This document shows positions 24,900-34,626 of a DNA stretch of 64,000 bases, piece by piece. Both the position numbers and the translations under genes were made by a program. The stretch comes from Pontibacter beigongshangensis (GTDB taxonomy: Bacteria; Bacteroidota; Bacteroidia; Cytophagales; Hymenobacteraceae). The stretch is taken from contig NZ_VFSD01000015.1 of the NCBI RefSeq assembly GCF_014332515.1, forward strand, positions 1 to 64,000, in the 5' to 3' direction. Below the pieces are notes generated by a model that worked only from the letters and a program-made list of their open reading frames with translations, searched no databases and had not been told where the DNA came from. How positions within the stretch are numbered: the stretch's first letter is position 1; the number at the start of each line of letters is the position of its first letter.

Positions 24900-25919
24900 T
24901 TGCAGCAGCTTAACAAAAAAATCAGGCATATCAGGAACGAGAAACTGAACACAATAAAGCCTGATTACAGAGGCAACAAAACGATAGACGGGCTCTTCGC
25001 CAACGGTGATGAGCTGTACATGCCTGCATTCAGCAAAGTGCTTAAATGGAAACTGTCGCCCAACCCGCAGCGCGATGAAAAGCAGGCCGACACCTTTGTA
25101 CCCGAAGTGCACCAGGGTGCAGCGTTTATCGACACCACCGCCGACATGGTGGTGTGGCTGGGGCATTCTTCTTTCCTGATCAGGCTCAACGGCGTTACCT
25201 TTCTGGTAGATCCGGTTCTGTACGACCTGCCCCTGATGAAGCGCCGTGTCGCCCTGCCCTGCCTGCCGGAGCAGCTGCGCGGCATCGATTTCCTGCTGCT
25301 CTCCCACGGGCACCGCGACCATATGGACAAAAAGTCTATCCGGACTATCTTCAACCAGAACCCAACCATCAAAGCCCTGACCCCGCTTTGCTCCGGCGAT
25401 GTGCTGCGCAGCATGGAACGCCGCCTGCCCTACCAAGAGGCAGGATGGTACCAGCAGTACGACCTGCTGCCCGAAGGAATTGAGGTGTACTTTATGCCAG
25501 CCTCCCACTGGCACCGCCGCAGCGCCCTCGACATGAATAAGATGCTCTGGGGTAGCTTTGTGATAAAAACGGCCTCCACCCTGCTCTACTTTGCCGGCGA
25601 CACGGGCTTTAGCAGCCATTTTGAGGAGATTCAGGAACTGTTCGGCCCCATGGACATCTGTCTGATGCCGGTTGGCGCTTATAAGCCCTCTTTTCTGATG
25701 CAGAAGAGCCACCTGAACCCGCACGAAGCGGTAAAGGCGTTTAACCACCTCCGGGGAGGCACTTTTATCCCGATGCACTACGGCACCTTCAACATCTCAG
25801 ATGAACCGCCAGGTGAGCCGGTGCGCCTGCTGGAGCAGATCGCCGCCGCTGGCATGCTGCAGGGCCTGCAGATTCCGGCCATCGGGCAGCCGGTGCTGCT
25901 GCGGGAACTGGTGAACTGA
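24900..25919 (+). CDS. MBL-fold metallo-hydrolase (NAPE-PLD/UlaG-like)
   Basis: The 339-residue product has the metallo-beta-lactamase fold from about residue 85. Metal ligands are visible in LLLSHGHRDHMD (HxHxDH, about 137-148), in PASHWHRRS and in YFAGDTGFSSHF. The arrangement resembles NAPE-hydrolysing phospholipase D and UlaG-type hydrolases. The likely substrate is a phosphoester or phospholipid, but this cannot be fixed. The start is a TTG at 24900, since no in-frame ATG precedes the domain at a sensible place; this start is uncertain. Confidence 0.87.
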   Translation: MQQLNKKIRHIRNEKLNTIKPDYRGNKTIDGLFANGDELYMPAFSKVLKWKLSPNPQRDEKQADTFVPEVHQGAAFIDTTADMVVWLGHSSFLIRLNGVTFLVDPVLYDLPLMKRRVALPCLPEQLRGIDFLLLSHGHRDHMDKKSIRTIFNQNPTIKALTPLCSGDVLRSMERRLPYQEAGWYQQYDLLPEGIEVYFMPASHWHRRSALDMNKMLWGSFVIKTASTLLYFAGDTGFSSHFEEIQELFGPMDICLMPVGAYKPSFLMQKSHLNPHEAVKAFNHLRGGTFIPMHYGTFNISDEPPGEPVRLLEQIAAAGMLQGLQIPAIGQPVLLRELVN

Positions 25920-25960
25920 GCGGCAGCAGGAGCAGAAGAAGCACCGGAATGATATTTTGC

Positions 25961-25968
25961 TATATTTG
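25961..25968 (+). promoter_or_regulatory. Candidate -7 promoter element of the symporter gene
   Basis: TATATTTG matches TAnnTTTG and lies 42 bases before the chosen ATG. No clear -33 TTTG is present. A degenerate dispersed element (GCAGCAGGAGCAG at about 25923) lies just upstream. Confidence 0.35.
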
Positions 25969-26010
25969 TGTAATGGCTGTTTCAGCTACTACAAAGATCT
26001 GCCCGCTTCT

Positions 26011-27495
26011 ATGTCTTCAATGTTCATCATAGGCTTAATTATAGCCTATTTCTTCATCCTGATCACTATTTCCTATATAACCGGCAGGAACTCCGACTCC
26101 GAGACTTTCTTTCTGGCCAATCGCCAGTCGCCCTGGTACGTGGTGGCTTTCGGCATGATCGGTACCTCGCTCTCGGGTGTCACGTTTATTTCTATTCCGG
26201 GCATGGTGGCTGGCTCGCAGTTCTCTTACCTGCAGCTGGTGCTGGGTTACCTGCTGGGCTACCTGGTCATTGCCACAGTGCTCATGCCGCTGTACTACCG
26301 GCTCAACCTGGTGTCTATCTATACTTACCTGGAGCAGCGGTTCGGGTACTGGTCTTATAAAACGGGGGCTGCCTTTTTCCTGCTCTCGCGTACGCTGGGG
26401 GCTTCTATCCGGCTGTTTCTGGTGGCGGGCGTGCTGCAGCTGGCGGTATTCGATGATCTGGGCGTTCCTTTCTCTGTTTCGGTTATCATCACTATTATGC
26501 TGATCTGGGTCTACACGTTCCGGGGCGGTATGAAAACCATTATCTGGACCGACACCTTTCAGACAGCCGCCATGCTGATAGCTGTGGTAACGAGTATTCA
26601 CCTGATTTCGGACGACCTGAACTTATCCTTCCAGGGCATGGTGAACACCATAGCCGAAAGCAGCTACTCCCAGGTGTTTTTCTGGGATGTGAAGGATAGC
26701 AAGTATTTTCTGAAGCAGTTCTTCTCCGGGGCCTTCATTGCTATTGTGATGACGGGTCTGGACCAGGACATGATGCAGAAAAACCTGAGCTGCAAGAATA
26801 TTGGCGAGGCCCAGAAAAACATGTTCTGGTTCAGCATCATTCTGGTTTTCGTAAACATACTTTTTCTGTCGTTGGGGGCGCTGCTGTACATTTATGCCGA
26901 ACAGAAAGGCATTGCCTTACCCACCAACGCAGCAGGAGCAGTTATTGGCGACAACGTGTTTCCTTACCTGGCCCTCAACCACTTCTCCGGCTTCCTGGGG
27001 CTAGTGTTTATCCTGGGCATTATCGCCATCACCTACGCCTCCGCCGACTCCGCCCTCACCGCCCTCACCACCTCCTTCTGCGTCGATTTCCTGGACTTTA
27101 AAAATATGCCGGAGAAACAAAGGGTACGCACTCGCTATGTGGTACACTTCGGCGTTTCTGTAGTTATGGTACTGGTAATCATCGTGTTCCGGATCCTCAA
27201 CGACCAGAGTGTGATCAACGCCGTATTTAAAGTAGCAGGTTATACCTACGGACCGCTGTTAGGGCTCTACACGTTCGGGCTTTATACAAAACGCGAAGTC
27301 CGCGACCGCTATGTTCCGGCTATTTGCATCATGGCCCCGCTACTCACCTACATCATCAGCGATAACTCCGTAGAGTGGCTTTATGGGTACGAGTTCGGAT
27401 TCGAAGTGCTTATCCTGAATGGTTTTCTGACGTTTATAGGCCTGCTGGCCATCTCAACCAAAGCAGGGCTGCCGGAACTGGCACGGGAGCAGTAG
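26011..27495 (+). CDS. Sodium:solute symporter (SSS family)
   Basis: The 494-residue integral membrane protein has about 13 hydrophobic helices. It has the family opening (YITGRNSDSETFFLANR, SPWYVVAFGMIGTSLSG) and the mid-protein ASADSALTALTTSF segment that contributes to the sodium site. It imports a solute using the sodium gradient; the solute could be a sugar, proline, pantothenate or another compound. The ATG at 26011 gives a compact N-terminus (MSSMFIIGLI). The gene lies upstream of a hydroxyacid dehydrogenase, but 129 bases and an AT-rich repeat separate them. Confidence 0.93.
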   Translation: MSSMFIIGLIIAYFFILITISYITGRNSDSETFFLANRQSPWYVVAFGMIGTSLSGVTFISIPGMVAGSQFSYLQLVLGYLLGYLVIATVLMPLYYRLNLVSIYTYLEQRFGYWSYKTGAAFFLLSRTLGASIRLFLVAGVLQLAVFDDLGVPFSVSVIITIMLIWVYTFRGGMKTIIWTDTFQTAAMLIAVVTSIHLISDDLNLSFQGMVNTIAESSYSQVFFWDVKDSKYFLKQFFSGAFIAIVMTGLDQDMMQKNLSCKNIGEAQKNMFWFSIILVFVNILFLSLGALLYIYAEQKGIALPTNAAGAVIGDNVFPYLALNHFSGFLGLVFILGIIAITYASADSALTALTTSFCVDFLDFKNMPEKQRVRTRYVVHFGVSVVMVLVIIVFRILNDQSVINAVFKVAGYTYGPLLGLYTFGLYTKREVRDRYVPAICIMAPLLTYIISDNSVEWLYGYEFGFEVLILNGFLTFIGLLAISTKAGLPELAREQ

Positions 27496-27496
27496 T

Positions 27497-27560
27497 TTGT
27501 TGTATGGTTTATTGTTAGTTGTTGATCGTTAAAGGGTTTAATTGTTGAATAGTTGTGCAA
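27497..27560 (+). repeat. AT-rich GTTGTTGATTG-type dispersed repeat
   Basis: Degenerate units such as TATTGTTAGTTGTTGATCG, GGTTTAATTGTTGAATAG and TTG-rich stretches fill the spacer. Confidence 0.55.
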
Positions 27561-27624
27561 CACGATTATGCCTTCAATTCACCCTATAATTCAGTCAATC
27601 GCTCACTTATTCATAATTCAAAAG

Positions 27625-28614
27625 ATGAAAGTATTTGTTTCAAGATTAATCCCTGAAACCGGACTCCAATTGCTGAAGCAGGCGGGGCTCCAGGCAACGG
27701 TATGGTCCGAAGACAGAAAAATAACGCAGCCGGAACTCATAGCCCATGCCAAAAAGCACGATGCCCTGCTGTGCATGGGCTCCGATAAAATGGATGCCCA
27801 TTTCCTGAACGAGTGTCGCCACTTGAAGGTGGTAGGCCAGTTCTCGGTAGGCTACGATAATGTGGATGTGGCAGAAGCCACACGCCTGGGTATTCCGTTT
27901 GGCAACACGCCTGATGTGCTGAGCGACGCCACCGCCGATGTGGCCTTTCTGCTGATGCTGGCCGCCTCGCGCAAAGCATTTTACATGCACAAGCGGATCA
28001 TCAGCGGCGAGTGGGGGCCGTACCGCCCTACCACCAACCTGGGCGTGGAACTGAAAAACAAAACGCTGGGCATCTTTGGCCTCGGCCGCATAGGCCTGGA
28101 GCTCGCCAGGCGCTGCCAGGGAGCCTATAACATGAAGATTATTTACCACAACCGCCGCCATAATGTGCAGGCAGAGCAGGAACTACAGGCCAGGAAGGTA
28201 AGCTTCGAAGAGCTGTTGCAGCAGAGCGATGTGCTGTCGGTGCATGTGGCCCTGAGCCCCGAAACCGAAGGCAAATTCAATGCAGAAGTATTTCGCAAGA
28301 TGAAGCCCTCCTCCATCTTCATCAACACCGCGCGAGGCCGGATACACCAGGAACAGGACCTGATACAGGCACTAAACGAGGGCTGGATCTGGGGAGCCGG
28401 TCTGGACGTGACAAATCCGGAACCCATGCAACCCGGCAACCCCCTGCTCTCGATGCCCTCCGTGGCTGTTTTGCCGCACATCGGTTCTGCCACCGTACAG
28501 GCCCGCAACGAAATGGCCCGGCTGGCCGCCACGAACATTATTGCCGGGTTACATGGCAAGCCCCTTCCCCATTGCATCAACCCGGAGATCTATCAAAACG
28601 ATACCAGCACCTAA
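27625..28614 (+). CDS. D-isomer-specific 2-hydroxyacid dehydrogenase (glyoxylate/glycerate type)
   Basis: The 329-residue product has the catalytic domain split around a central NAD(P)-binding domain. The nucleotide motif is GLGRIG (about 152-157). Catalytic residues are the Arg in NTARG (about 234), Glu in the following helix and His in VLPHIGSA (about 284-291). It reduces glyoxylate or hydroxypyruvate, or acts on related D-hydroxyacids. The ATG at 27625 gives MKVFVSRLIPETG, the family start. The YjbR gene follows 20 bases after the stop. Confidence 0.9.
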   Translation: MKVFVSRLIPETGLQLLKQAGLQATVWSEDRKITQPELIAHAKKHDALLCMGSDKMDAHFLNECRHLKVVGQFSVGYDNVDVAEATRLGIPFGNTPDVLSDATADVAFLLMLAASRKAFYMHKRIISGEWGPYRPTTNLGVELKNKTLGIFGLGRIGLELARRCQGAYNMKIIYHNRRHNVQAEQELQARKVSFEELLQQSDVLSVHVALSPETEGKFNAEVFRKMKPSSIFINTARGRIHQEQDLIQALNEGWIWGAGLDVTNPEPMQPGNPLLSMPSVAVLPHIGSATVQARNEMARLAATNIIAGLHGKPLPHCINPEIYQNDTST

Positions 28615-28634
28615 TATACTCATCTGTCGCTATC

Positions 28635-28988
28635 ATGACACTCGAACAAATTGAACAGCTATGCCAGCAGCTACCCGGCGTAACGCAGGACATAAAATGG
28701 GAAAAGGACTTATGCTTTTGTGTGGCTGACAAAATGTTCTTGGTACTTGGCTTTGAAGAAACGCCTATAACCGGCTCGTTTAAAGTGCCTGACGAGGAAT
28801 TCGACACCTTTTGCGAACGCGAAGGCTTTACGCCGGCTCCTTACCTGGCCCGCTACAAGTGGGTGGCATTCGACAACCTGAACCGCCTGCAGCAGCAGGA
28901 ATGGCAACATTATATTACACAATCTTATAACCTGGTGCGGGCCAAGCTGCCTAAGAAGGTGCAAAAGGAGTTGGAGGAGAAGGCCTAG
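28635..28988 (+). CDS. MmcQ/YjbR-family protein
   Basis: The 117-residue product matches the MmcQ/YjbR family throughout (the LPGVTQDIKWEKDLCFCVADKMF segment and the NRLQQQEWQHYITQSYNLV segment). The fold resembles a double-wing DNA-binding domain, but no function is established. It starts 20 bases after the dehydrogenase stop, so the two are probably co-transcribed. An upstream in-frame ATG at 28572 would overlap the dehydrogenase and is not used. Confidence 0.88.
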   Translation: MTLEQIEQLCQQLPGVTQDIKWEKDLCFCVADKMFLVLGFEETPITGSFKVPDEEFDTFCEREGFTPAPYLARYKWVAFDNLNRLQQQEWQHYITQSYNLVRAKLPKKVQKELEEKA

Positions 28989-29020
28989 ACCTCAAGAGCC
29001 GCCGCAACAGAAGCAGCAGT

Positions 29021-29052
29021 GCCTCTTGAGGGGCAAAACCATTAGAATAATT
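29021..29052 (+). repeat. CCTCCGGAGG/ATTAGAATAATT dispersed element, copy 9
   Basis: The core is changed to GCCTCTTGAGGGGC. A CCTCAAGAG 30 bases upstream can pair with CTCTTGAGG. ATTAGAATAATT is intact. Confidence 0.8.
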
Positions 29053-29077
29053 AAGTAACATCATCAGCACCAGCAAA

Positions 29078-29110
29078 GACCTCGCAGCGTGCGCAGCTCC
29101 TGCGAGTGTC
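29078..29110 (-). repeat. 33-bp GACCTCGCAG/CTGCGAGTGTC hairpin element, copy A
   Basis: GACCTCGCAG and CTGCGAGTGTC can form a 10-pair stem with one bulge. The same element recurs inverted at 29281 and at 43977, and diverged at 39617. Confidence 0.75.
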
Positions 29111-29139
29111 CGGGGAGCAGCAACAGCAGCTGAGTATAG

Positions 29140-29169
29140 CGCCGGAGGGGCATTTTCATTAGAAGAATT
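29140..29169 (+). repeat. CCTCCGGAGG/ATTAGAATAATT dispersed element, copy 10
   Basis: GCCGGAGGGGC is followed by ATTTTCATTAGAAGAATT. The reverse reading gives a 31-codon frame starting MKMPLRRYTQ that runs through hairpin copy A. Confidence 0.8.
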
Positions 29170-29218
29170 TGGTTGACGCGCTTAGGCAAGAACACAAGCT
29201 TTTACTTGTTGCCTCTTA

Positions 29219-29313
29219 TTCTGAAAATTTCTTCATCCTGTAAATTCTGATTCTGACAACCGAGGCTTCGTTGCAGACAAGACACTTGCAGGAGCTGCGC
29301 ACGCTGCGAGGTC
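29219..29313 (+). repeat. 33-bp hairpin element, copy B, with CTGATTCTGACAA flank
   Basis: The 33-bp unit is at 29281-29313. On its left is a flank (AAATTCTGATTCTGACAA) that also accompanies copies C and D. Copies A and B face each other across about 200 bases. Confidence 0.72.
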
Positions 29314-29328
29314 ATGAAAAACCTATAT

Positions 29329-29370
29329 AACAGGCTCGGCCGCTCCCTTACGAGAGCGGCCGAGCCTGTT
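29329..29370. terminator. Strong hairpin between yjbR and valS
   Basis: A 17-pair stem (AACAGGCTCGGCCGCTC and its complement) lies 22 bases past the valS stop. The T run is better on the plus strand (CCTGTTTT), so it may end transcription from both sides. Confidence 0.75.
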
Positions 29371-29391
29371 TTAAATCAAAATTAAAGTAGC

Positions 29392-32016
29392 TTACAGTGA
29401 TGCCAGGCTTTGCTCCAGGGCTTTTATCTTGGCTTCTGCATCGGCTTGTTTCTTGCGTTCGTTGCTGATCACGGCCTCCGGGGCACCATTTACAAAACGC
29501 TCGTTACTCAGCTTTTTCGCCACTGAGTTCAGGAAGCCTTTGGTGTACTCCAGCTCCTTCTGCAAACGATCGCGCTCCGCTTCCACATCTATGTTGCCAT
29601 CCATCGGGATAAAGAACTCGTCTCCGGCCTCTACAAAGCCAATGGCTCCCTCCAGGTTTTCCTGCACAAAGCTGATCTCACTGATGTTTCCGAGCTTGCT
29701 GATAATGCTCTGGAACGGCTCATAATTATGCTGCCCCATTACCTTTATCGACAGCTCCAGTTGCTTGTTGTTCGGGATGTTTTTAGAGTTCCGCACATTC
29801 CGGATGGCGGCAACCACCTTCAGCACAACCTCCATCTGGTCGATAATGCCTTTGTCGAACTTGTCTTTTTTAGGCCAGGCAGCCACAATCAGGTATTCCT
29901 TCTCATTACGCTCCTTCAGTTCATGCCACAGCTCTTCTGTCAGGAATGGCATGAAGGGGTGCAGCACCTTCAGGATCTTCTCCAGGAAATCAACCGTGGT
30001 GGCTAGGGTTTGCTTGTCGATAGGCTGCTGGTAGGCGGGCTTAATCATTTCGAGGTAGTTGGAGCAGAAATCGTCCCACACCAGCTTGTACACCGCCAGC
30101 AGCGCATCCGAAATCCGGAACTTGCTGAAGTGGTCCTCGATCTGCACAAAAGCCTCGTTAAACCGCGACTCGTACCAGTTCATGGCCGTTTCGTTCGGGC
30201 AGGGCAGGTTCTCATCAACTTCCCACCCTTTTATCAACCGGAACGCATTCCAGATTTTGTTGCTGAAGTTACGTCCCTGCTCTATCAGTTTCTCGTCGAA
30301 CATCAGGTCGTTGCCGGCCTGCGAACTGAAGAGCATGCCCGTACGCACACCATCGGCCCCGTACTGGTCTATCAGGTCGAGCGGATCGGGTGAGTTGCCC
30401 AGCTGCTTCGACATTTTCCGGCCCTGCGCATCGCGTACGATGCCGGTCAGGTACACGTTTTTGAACGGTGGCTCGTTCCGGAACTCGTATCCGGCCATGA
30501 TCATACGGGCTACCCAGAAAAACAGAATCTCAGGGGCCGTTACCAGGTCGTTGGTCGGGTAGTAGTACAGAATATCTTTGTTGTCCGGGTCTTTAAAACC
30601 ATCGAAAACAGAGATCGGCCACAACCACGAGGAGAACCAGGTATCCAGCACATCTTCGTCCTGCCGCAGGTCCGATAGCTGCAGCGCCTCGTTTCCGGAT
30701 TGCTTGCGAGCAAGGTGCAAGGCTTCTTCAGGCGTGGTGGCTACTACAAAAGAGCCGTCGGGCAGGTAGTACGCGGGTATCTGCTGCCCCCACCACAGCT
30801 GCCGCGAAATGCACCAGTCGCGGATGTTCTCCATCCAGGCGCGGTACATGTTCTTGAACTTGGGCGGGTGCAGACGAATTTCGTCTTCCATCACGGCTTC
30901 CATGGCTGGTTTGGCCATATCGTCCATATTGCAGAACCACTGCATCGAGAGGCGCGGCTCTATTACGGCGCCGGTTCGCTCTGATGTTTGCAGTACGCTG
31001 GCGTACTCTTCTACTTTAACGAGCAGGCCTGCTTCTTCCAGATCCTTTACAATGTTGCGGCGGGCGGCAAAGCGATCCTGCCCTACGTACAGCACCGCCT
31101 TCTCGTTCAGGAAACCGGCATCGTCCAGGATGTCGATGGTTGGCAGGTTATGCTTCTGGCCGAGTTCGTAGTCATTCAGGTCGTGGGCTGGCGTTACCTT
31201 CAGGGCGCCGGTTCCGAAGTCGATGCTCACGTACTCATCCAGTATAATCGGAATTTCGCGGCCCAGCAGCGGGATGCGCACTTTTTTGCCGTGCAGCTGC
31301 GTGTAGCGTTCGTCGTTCGGGTTTACAGCCACGGCTACGTCGGCCATAATGGTTTCGGGGCGGGAGGTGGCGATGGTTATGTACTGCCCCTCCTGGCCTA
31401 CCACCTCATATTGCAGGTGGTACATTTTGGCCATGGTGTCTTTTGGGATCACTTCTTCGTCAGAAAGCGCAGTGCCTCCCTTGGGGTCCCAATTCACCAT
31501 GCGCACACCACGGTAGATTTTGCCTTTGCGGTACAAGTCCACGAACACCTCGATAACGGCGGCGCTCATGTCTTTTTCCATGGTAAAGCGGGTGCGGTCC
31601 CAGTCGCAGGAGGCGCCCAGTTTTTTGAGCTGCTCCAGAATAATGCCGCCGTACTTCTCTTTCCACTCCCAGGCATACTTCAGGAATTCCTCGCGGGTCA
31701 GGTCGCTTTTCTCGATGCCTTTCTCCTTGAGCATGGCTACTACCTTGGCCTCGGTCGCAATGGAGGCGTGGTCGGTGCCGGGCACCCAGCAGGCCTCTTT
31801 GCCCTGCATGCGGGCACGCCTGATGAGCACATCCTGTATGGTGTTGTTGAGCATGTGGCCCATGTGCAGTACGCCCGTCACGTTTGGCGGCGGAATCACA
31901 ATGGTATAAGGCTCTTTTTTCGGGTTGGGCTTAGAACGGAAGAAGCCGCGCTGCATCCAGCTGTCGTACCACTTCTGCTCTACCTCTCTGGGATTATATT
32001 TCGTTGAAACAGACAT
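29392..32016 (-). CDS. valS: Valyl-tRNA synthetase
   Basis: The 874-residue class I synthetase charges tRNA-Val. The HIGH-type motif is in [14 protein letters not shown] (about 42-55) and KMSKS is read as [11 protein letters not shown] (near 530). An editing domain (CP1) lies at about 200-360, the anticodon-binding domain at about 600-740, and the C-terminal coiled-coil arm at about 810-874 (the [20 protein letters not shown] segment). Length is normal. It is encoded alone on the minus strand, with a hairpin after the stop and a TAATTTTG promoter element 25 bases upstream of its ATG. Confidence 0.97.
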   Translation of the reverse strand: MSVSTKYNPREVEQKWYDSWMQRGFFRSKPNPKKEPYTIVIPPPNVTGVLHMGHMLNNTIQDVLIRRARMQGKEACWVPGTDHASIATEAKVVAMLKEKGIEKSDLTREEFLKYAWEWKEKYGGIILEQLKKLGASCDWDRTRFTMEKDMSAAVIEVFVDLYRKGKIYRGVRMVNWDPKGGTALSDEEVIPKDTMAKMYHLQYEVVGQEGQYITIATSRPETIMADVAVAVNPNDERYTQLHGKKVRIPLLGREIPIILDEYVSIDFGTGALKVTPAHDLNDYELGQKHNLPTIDILDDAGFLNEKAVLYVGQDRFAARRNIVKDLEEAGLLVKVEEYASVLQTSERTGAVIEPRLSMQWFCNMDDMAKPAMEAVMEDEIRLHPPKFKNMYRAWMENIRDWCISRQLWWGQQIPAYYLPDGSFVVATTPEEALHLARKQSGNEALQLSDLRQDEDVLDTWFSSWLWPISVFDGFKDPDNKDILYYYPTNDLVTAPEILFFWVARMIMAGYEFRNEPPFKNVYLTGIVRDAQGRKMSKQLGNSPDPLDLIDQYGADGVRTGMLFSSQAGNDLMFDEKLIEQGRNFSNKIWNAFRLIKGWEVDENLPCPNETAMNWYESRFNEAFVQIEDHFSKFRISDALLAVYKLVWDDFCSNYLEMIKPAYQQPIDKQTLATTVDFLEKILKVLHPFMPFLTEELWHELKERNEKEYLIVAAWPKKDKFDKGIIDQMEVVLKVVAAIRNVRNSKNIPNNKQLELSIKVMGQHNYEPFQSIISKLGNISEISFVQENLEGAIGFVEAGDEFFIPMDGNIDVEAERDRLQKELEYTKGFLNSVAKKLSNERFVNGAPEAVISNERKKQADAEAKIKALEQSLASL

Positions 32017-32040
32017 CTTATTCTCTCCTAAAATGGGTTA

Positions 32041-32048
32041 CAAAATTA
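32041..32048 (-). promoter_or_regulatory. Candidate -7 promoter element of valS
   Basis: TAATTTTG on the minus strand matches TAnnTTTG, 25 bases before the ATG. No clear -33 TTTG was found. Confidence 0.45.
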
Positions 32049-32181
32049 GGAATTTTAATTGTTTAATAAGTAAGGAAAAGGACACAAGTAGCAAGACACA
32101 GAATATAAGACTTTTTTAGTGCCGGAAATCGACTGAAGCAAAGGCTTTTTTTGTTTGCAGGAGCAGCAGCAGCTGCTGAAT

Positions 32182-32212
32182 GCTACGGAGGGCCATTTTC
32201 ATTAGAAGAATT
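32182..32212 (+). repeat. CCTCCGGAGG/ATTAGAATAATT dispersed element, copy 11
   Basis: GCTACGGAGGGCC is followed by ATTTTCATTAGAAGAATT. GCAGGAGCAGCAGCAGC precedes it and the AT-rich GGTTGCTGATTG repeat follows directly. Confidence 0.82.
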
Positions 32213-32250
32213 TGGTTGCTGATTGTTTGTTGTTGAATGGTTGAAGCAAG
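32212..32250 (+). repeat. AT-rich GATTGTTTG-type dispersed repeat
   Basis: TGGTTGCTGATTGTTTGTTG and TTGAATGGTTGAAG abut copy 11. An opposite-facing piece (AATTTTAACAATCAG) lies at about 32294. Confidence 0.55.
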
Positions 32251-32381
32251 TACTTGAAGCTGAATACCCCAGGTGAGCTTCCCAAACCAATCAATTTTAA
32301 CAATCAGAAATCAGCAACCTGGCGTTCGGAGAGCATCAAGAGTCTTGTTTCTTCTGTCCTACGTCTTGTGTCCTGAAAAAA

Positions 32382-32413
32382 GGCTCCGGAGGACCTTTTT
32401 CATTTAAATAATT
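32382..32413 (+). repeat. CCTCCGGAGG/ATTAGAATAATT dispersed element, copy 12
   Basis: GGCTCCGGAGGACC is followed by TTTTTCATTTAAATAATT. CTGTCCTACGTCTTGTGTCC lies just upstream, the third module of the composite. Confidence 0.8.
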
Positions 32414-32449
32414 TGCGAACAGTGGCGAATCCCTCTCCTGCTAAAAACA

Positions 32450-32479
32450 AAAAAGCCTACCTCCGGAGAGGCAGGCTTT
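32450..32479 (-). terminator. Terminator of the ferredoxin gene
   Basis: On the minus strand AAAGCCTGCCT, CTCCGG and AGGTAGGCTTTTTTG form a stem with a T run, 21 bases past the stop. Confidence 0.85.
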
Positions 32480-32499
32480 GTAGCAAAAAGCAGTTCTGA

Positions 32500-32898
<399 letters not shown>

Positions 32899-32910
32899 TC
32901 AATTCAACAA

Positions 32911-32941
32911 CAAAATTAACAACATTAAGTATCCTTTCAAA
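32911..32941 (-). promoter_or_regulatory. Promoter of the ferredoxin gene
   Basis: On the minus strand TTTG (32941-32938) and TAATTTTG (32918-32911) are 19 bases apart, an ideal Bacteroidota housekeeping promoter. Transcription would start near 32905, about 50 bases before the ATG. Confidence 0.6.
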
Positions 32942-32965
32942 TTAAATTTCAAATTACCTATTAAT

Positions 32966-33976
32966 ATGATACTAGAAAACAGGATTGCGGCCTTCATCAG
33001 GTTAGGAGACAAACTGCGAAACATGCCTCCGGAAGAACGCAAAGCACTCGCCAATGCTGCCTCGGCCCAGAACCCCTGGTTCGATGAAGAAAACGTCTCC
33101 TGTGCTTTTAACGGGATAACAAGGATTTTAGATGAGCAGTATTTGCGGGAGTGGCTCTACCCCTACAAGCTGCACCACATCCAGCCCAAAAAAGTAGGCG
33201 TGGTGATGGCGGGCAATATCCCGTTGGTTGGCTTCCACGACTTTTTATCGGTACTCGTGAGCGGGCACTACCTGCTGGCCAAGCGAAGCTCCACCGACGA
33301 GGTACTGATAACGCGCCTGGCCCAGATGCTGATAGAGATAGAACCTGCTTTTGCGGAATACATCCGGTTCGAGGAAAGGCTCAACGAGGCCGATGCCATT
33401 ATCGCCACCGGCTCCGACAATACCTCGCGCTACTTCGAGTACTATTTTGCCAGCCGCCCCCACATCATCCGGAAAAACCGCACCAGCCTCGGCATCCTGA
33501 CAGGCCACGAAGAGAAAGACGACCTGAAGGCGCTTGGGCAAGACATTTTCAGATACTATGGCCTGGGCTGCCGCAACGTGTCTAAAGTGTTTGTGCCCGA
33601 GGGCTACACCTTCGACAAGTTCTTTGAGGCAAACAAAGACTGCCACACGCTGCTGGACCACCACAAGTACCAGAACAACTACGACTACAACAAATCTATT
33701 CTGCTGGTAAACAGAGTTGAGCATTTCGACAATGGCTTTATGCTCGTAACCAAAAGCGAGCAGCTGGTGTCGCCTATCTCGGTGCTGTTTTACGAAACCT
33801 TCACCTCGCACGTAGACCTGCGGCAAAAGCTTGCAGCCGTAAAGGAGAAGACGCAGTGTGTAGTGGCGGCGCATGGCTGGCTGGAGGGCAGCATTCCATT
33901 CGGTGAGGCACAATGCCCCATGCCCTGGGACTTCGCAGACGGCGTAGACACCATCCAGTTTCTCCGAAAGCTTTAG
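32966..33976 (+). CDS. LuxC-family acyl-CoA reductase
   Basis: The 336-residue product matches the acyl-CoA reductase (LuxC) family. The likely catalytic cysteine is in YYGLGCRNVSKVF (near 190-202). The segments KKVGVVMAGNIPLVGFHDFL (about 74-93) and DAIIATGSDNTSRYFEYYF are characteristic. It should reduce fatty acyl-CoA or acyl thioesters to aldehydes with NADPH. The ATG at 32966 is used; the frame extends further upstream only across the ferredoxin gene. Bacteroidota have many such genes outside any lux operon, so the physiological acyl chain is unknown. Confidence 0.87.
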   Translation: MILENRIAAFIRLGDKLRNMPPEERKALANAASAQNPWFDEENVSCAFNGITRILDEQYLREWLYPYKLHHIQPKKVGVVMAGNIPLVGFHDFLSVLVSGHYLLAKRSSTDEVLITRLAQMLIEIEPAFAEYIRFEERLNEADAIIATGSDNTSRYFEYYFASRPHIIRKNRTSLGILTGHEEKDDLKALGQDIFRYYGLGCRNVSKVFVPEGYTFDKFFEANKDCHTLLDHHKYQNNYDYNKSILLVNRVEHFDNGFMLVTKSEQLVSPISVLFYETFTSHVDLRQKLAAVKEKTQCVVAAHGWLEGSIPFGEAQCPMPWDFADGVDTIQFLRKL

Positions 33977-34061
33977 ACACAGGCATACAGCATCGGCCAG
34001 GCGTTATTTAATACAGCTTCTTTGCGTATAACTCTATGATAACCATTTGATAGTCATAGCC

Positions 34062-34361
34062 ATGCAAACAAGAACCAATTTTATTCCGCTGGTTGAAAAA
34101 GAAGAGATACCTTGCTATCATTTTAACCAGGAAGACGTACTCACAGACAAGGAGGCAAAAAAGAGGCGCATGTGGGACCTGAACCGGGCGTCGTCGCTTG
34201 GCAACGCCTACCACGGAAAAGTCTTAATCACGTTCCGGACTGCCGATGGCCAGGTAAAACGGGTGGCGACAAGCGTTTGGGCGGTAGATGAGAAATTCAT
34301 CAGTTTCAAGGCTGGATGCGCCATTCCAACCTCTGCTATTATTGATATTGAATTTTTCTAG
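34062..34361 (+). CDS. Conserved-looking small hypothetical protein
   Basis: A 99-residue product (start MQTRTNFIPLVEKEEIPCYH) has no signal peptide. A basic helix at about 30-45 (DKEAKKRRMWDLNRASSLGN) is followed by strands resembling a small beta-barrel (GKVLITFRTADGQVKRVATS, WAVDEKFISFKAG, and IPTSAIIDIEFF at the end). Codon use is like that of its neighbours and the end is well formed. I recognise no domain. Its position 85 bases after the acyl-CoA reductase may be coincidental. Confidence 0.7.
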   Translation: MQTRTNFIPLVEKEEIPCYHFNQEDVLTDKEAKKRRMWDLNRASSLGNAYHGKVLITFRTADGQVKRVATSVWAVDEKFISFKAGCAIPTSAIIDIEFF

Positions 34362-34626
34362 AAACGCTCCACCTGCTGCGTAAAAAAAGCGCCGCTACAG
34401 GCTAAACAACCTTGTATAACGCACGTACCCTACTGTCTACTGCCGGCCAGCTTTTCTTGCTGCTGTGCCGCCTGCAGCATAATCTACAAATTTGCAATTA
34501 CGTAATATTGAGCACTTTAAAAAATATTTAAACAATTAAAGTCTTGCTGCCGTGGCGTTAGATCTGGTGCATCAGGCATAAATTCATCACTTTTTTGCGC
34601 TTTAACTCAACCCAATATATTACTCT

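Noticed and set aside
30988..32007. A 339-codon open frame antisense to valS
   Set aside because: It lies fully opposite a certain valS gene, has no domain similarity and a composition set by the complementary codons.
32017..32181. T-box or similar leader upstream of valS
   Set aside because: No specifier-loop or AGGGUGGNACCGCG-like segment occurs there, and T-boxes are not expected in this phylum.
32966..33976. LuxC homologue as part of a luminescence system
   Set aside because: No luxA, luxB, luxD or luxE homologue is present, and isolated acyl-CoA reductases are common in Bacteroidota.
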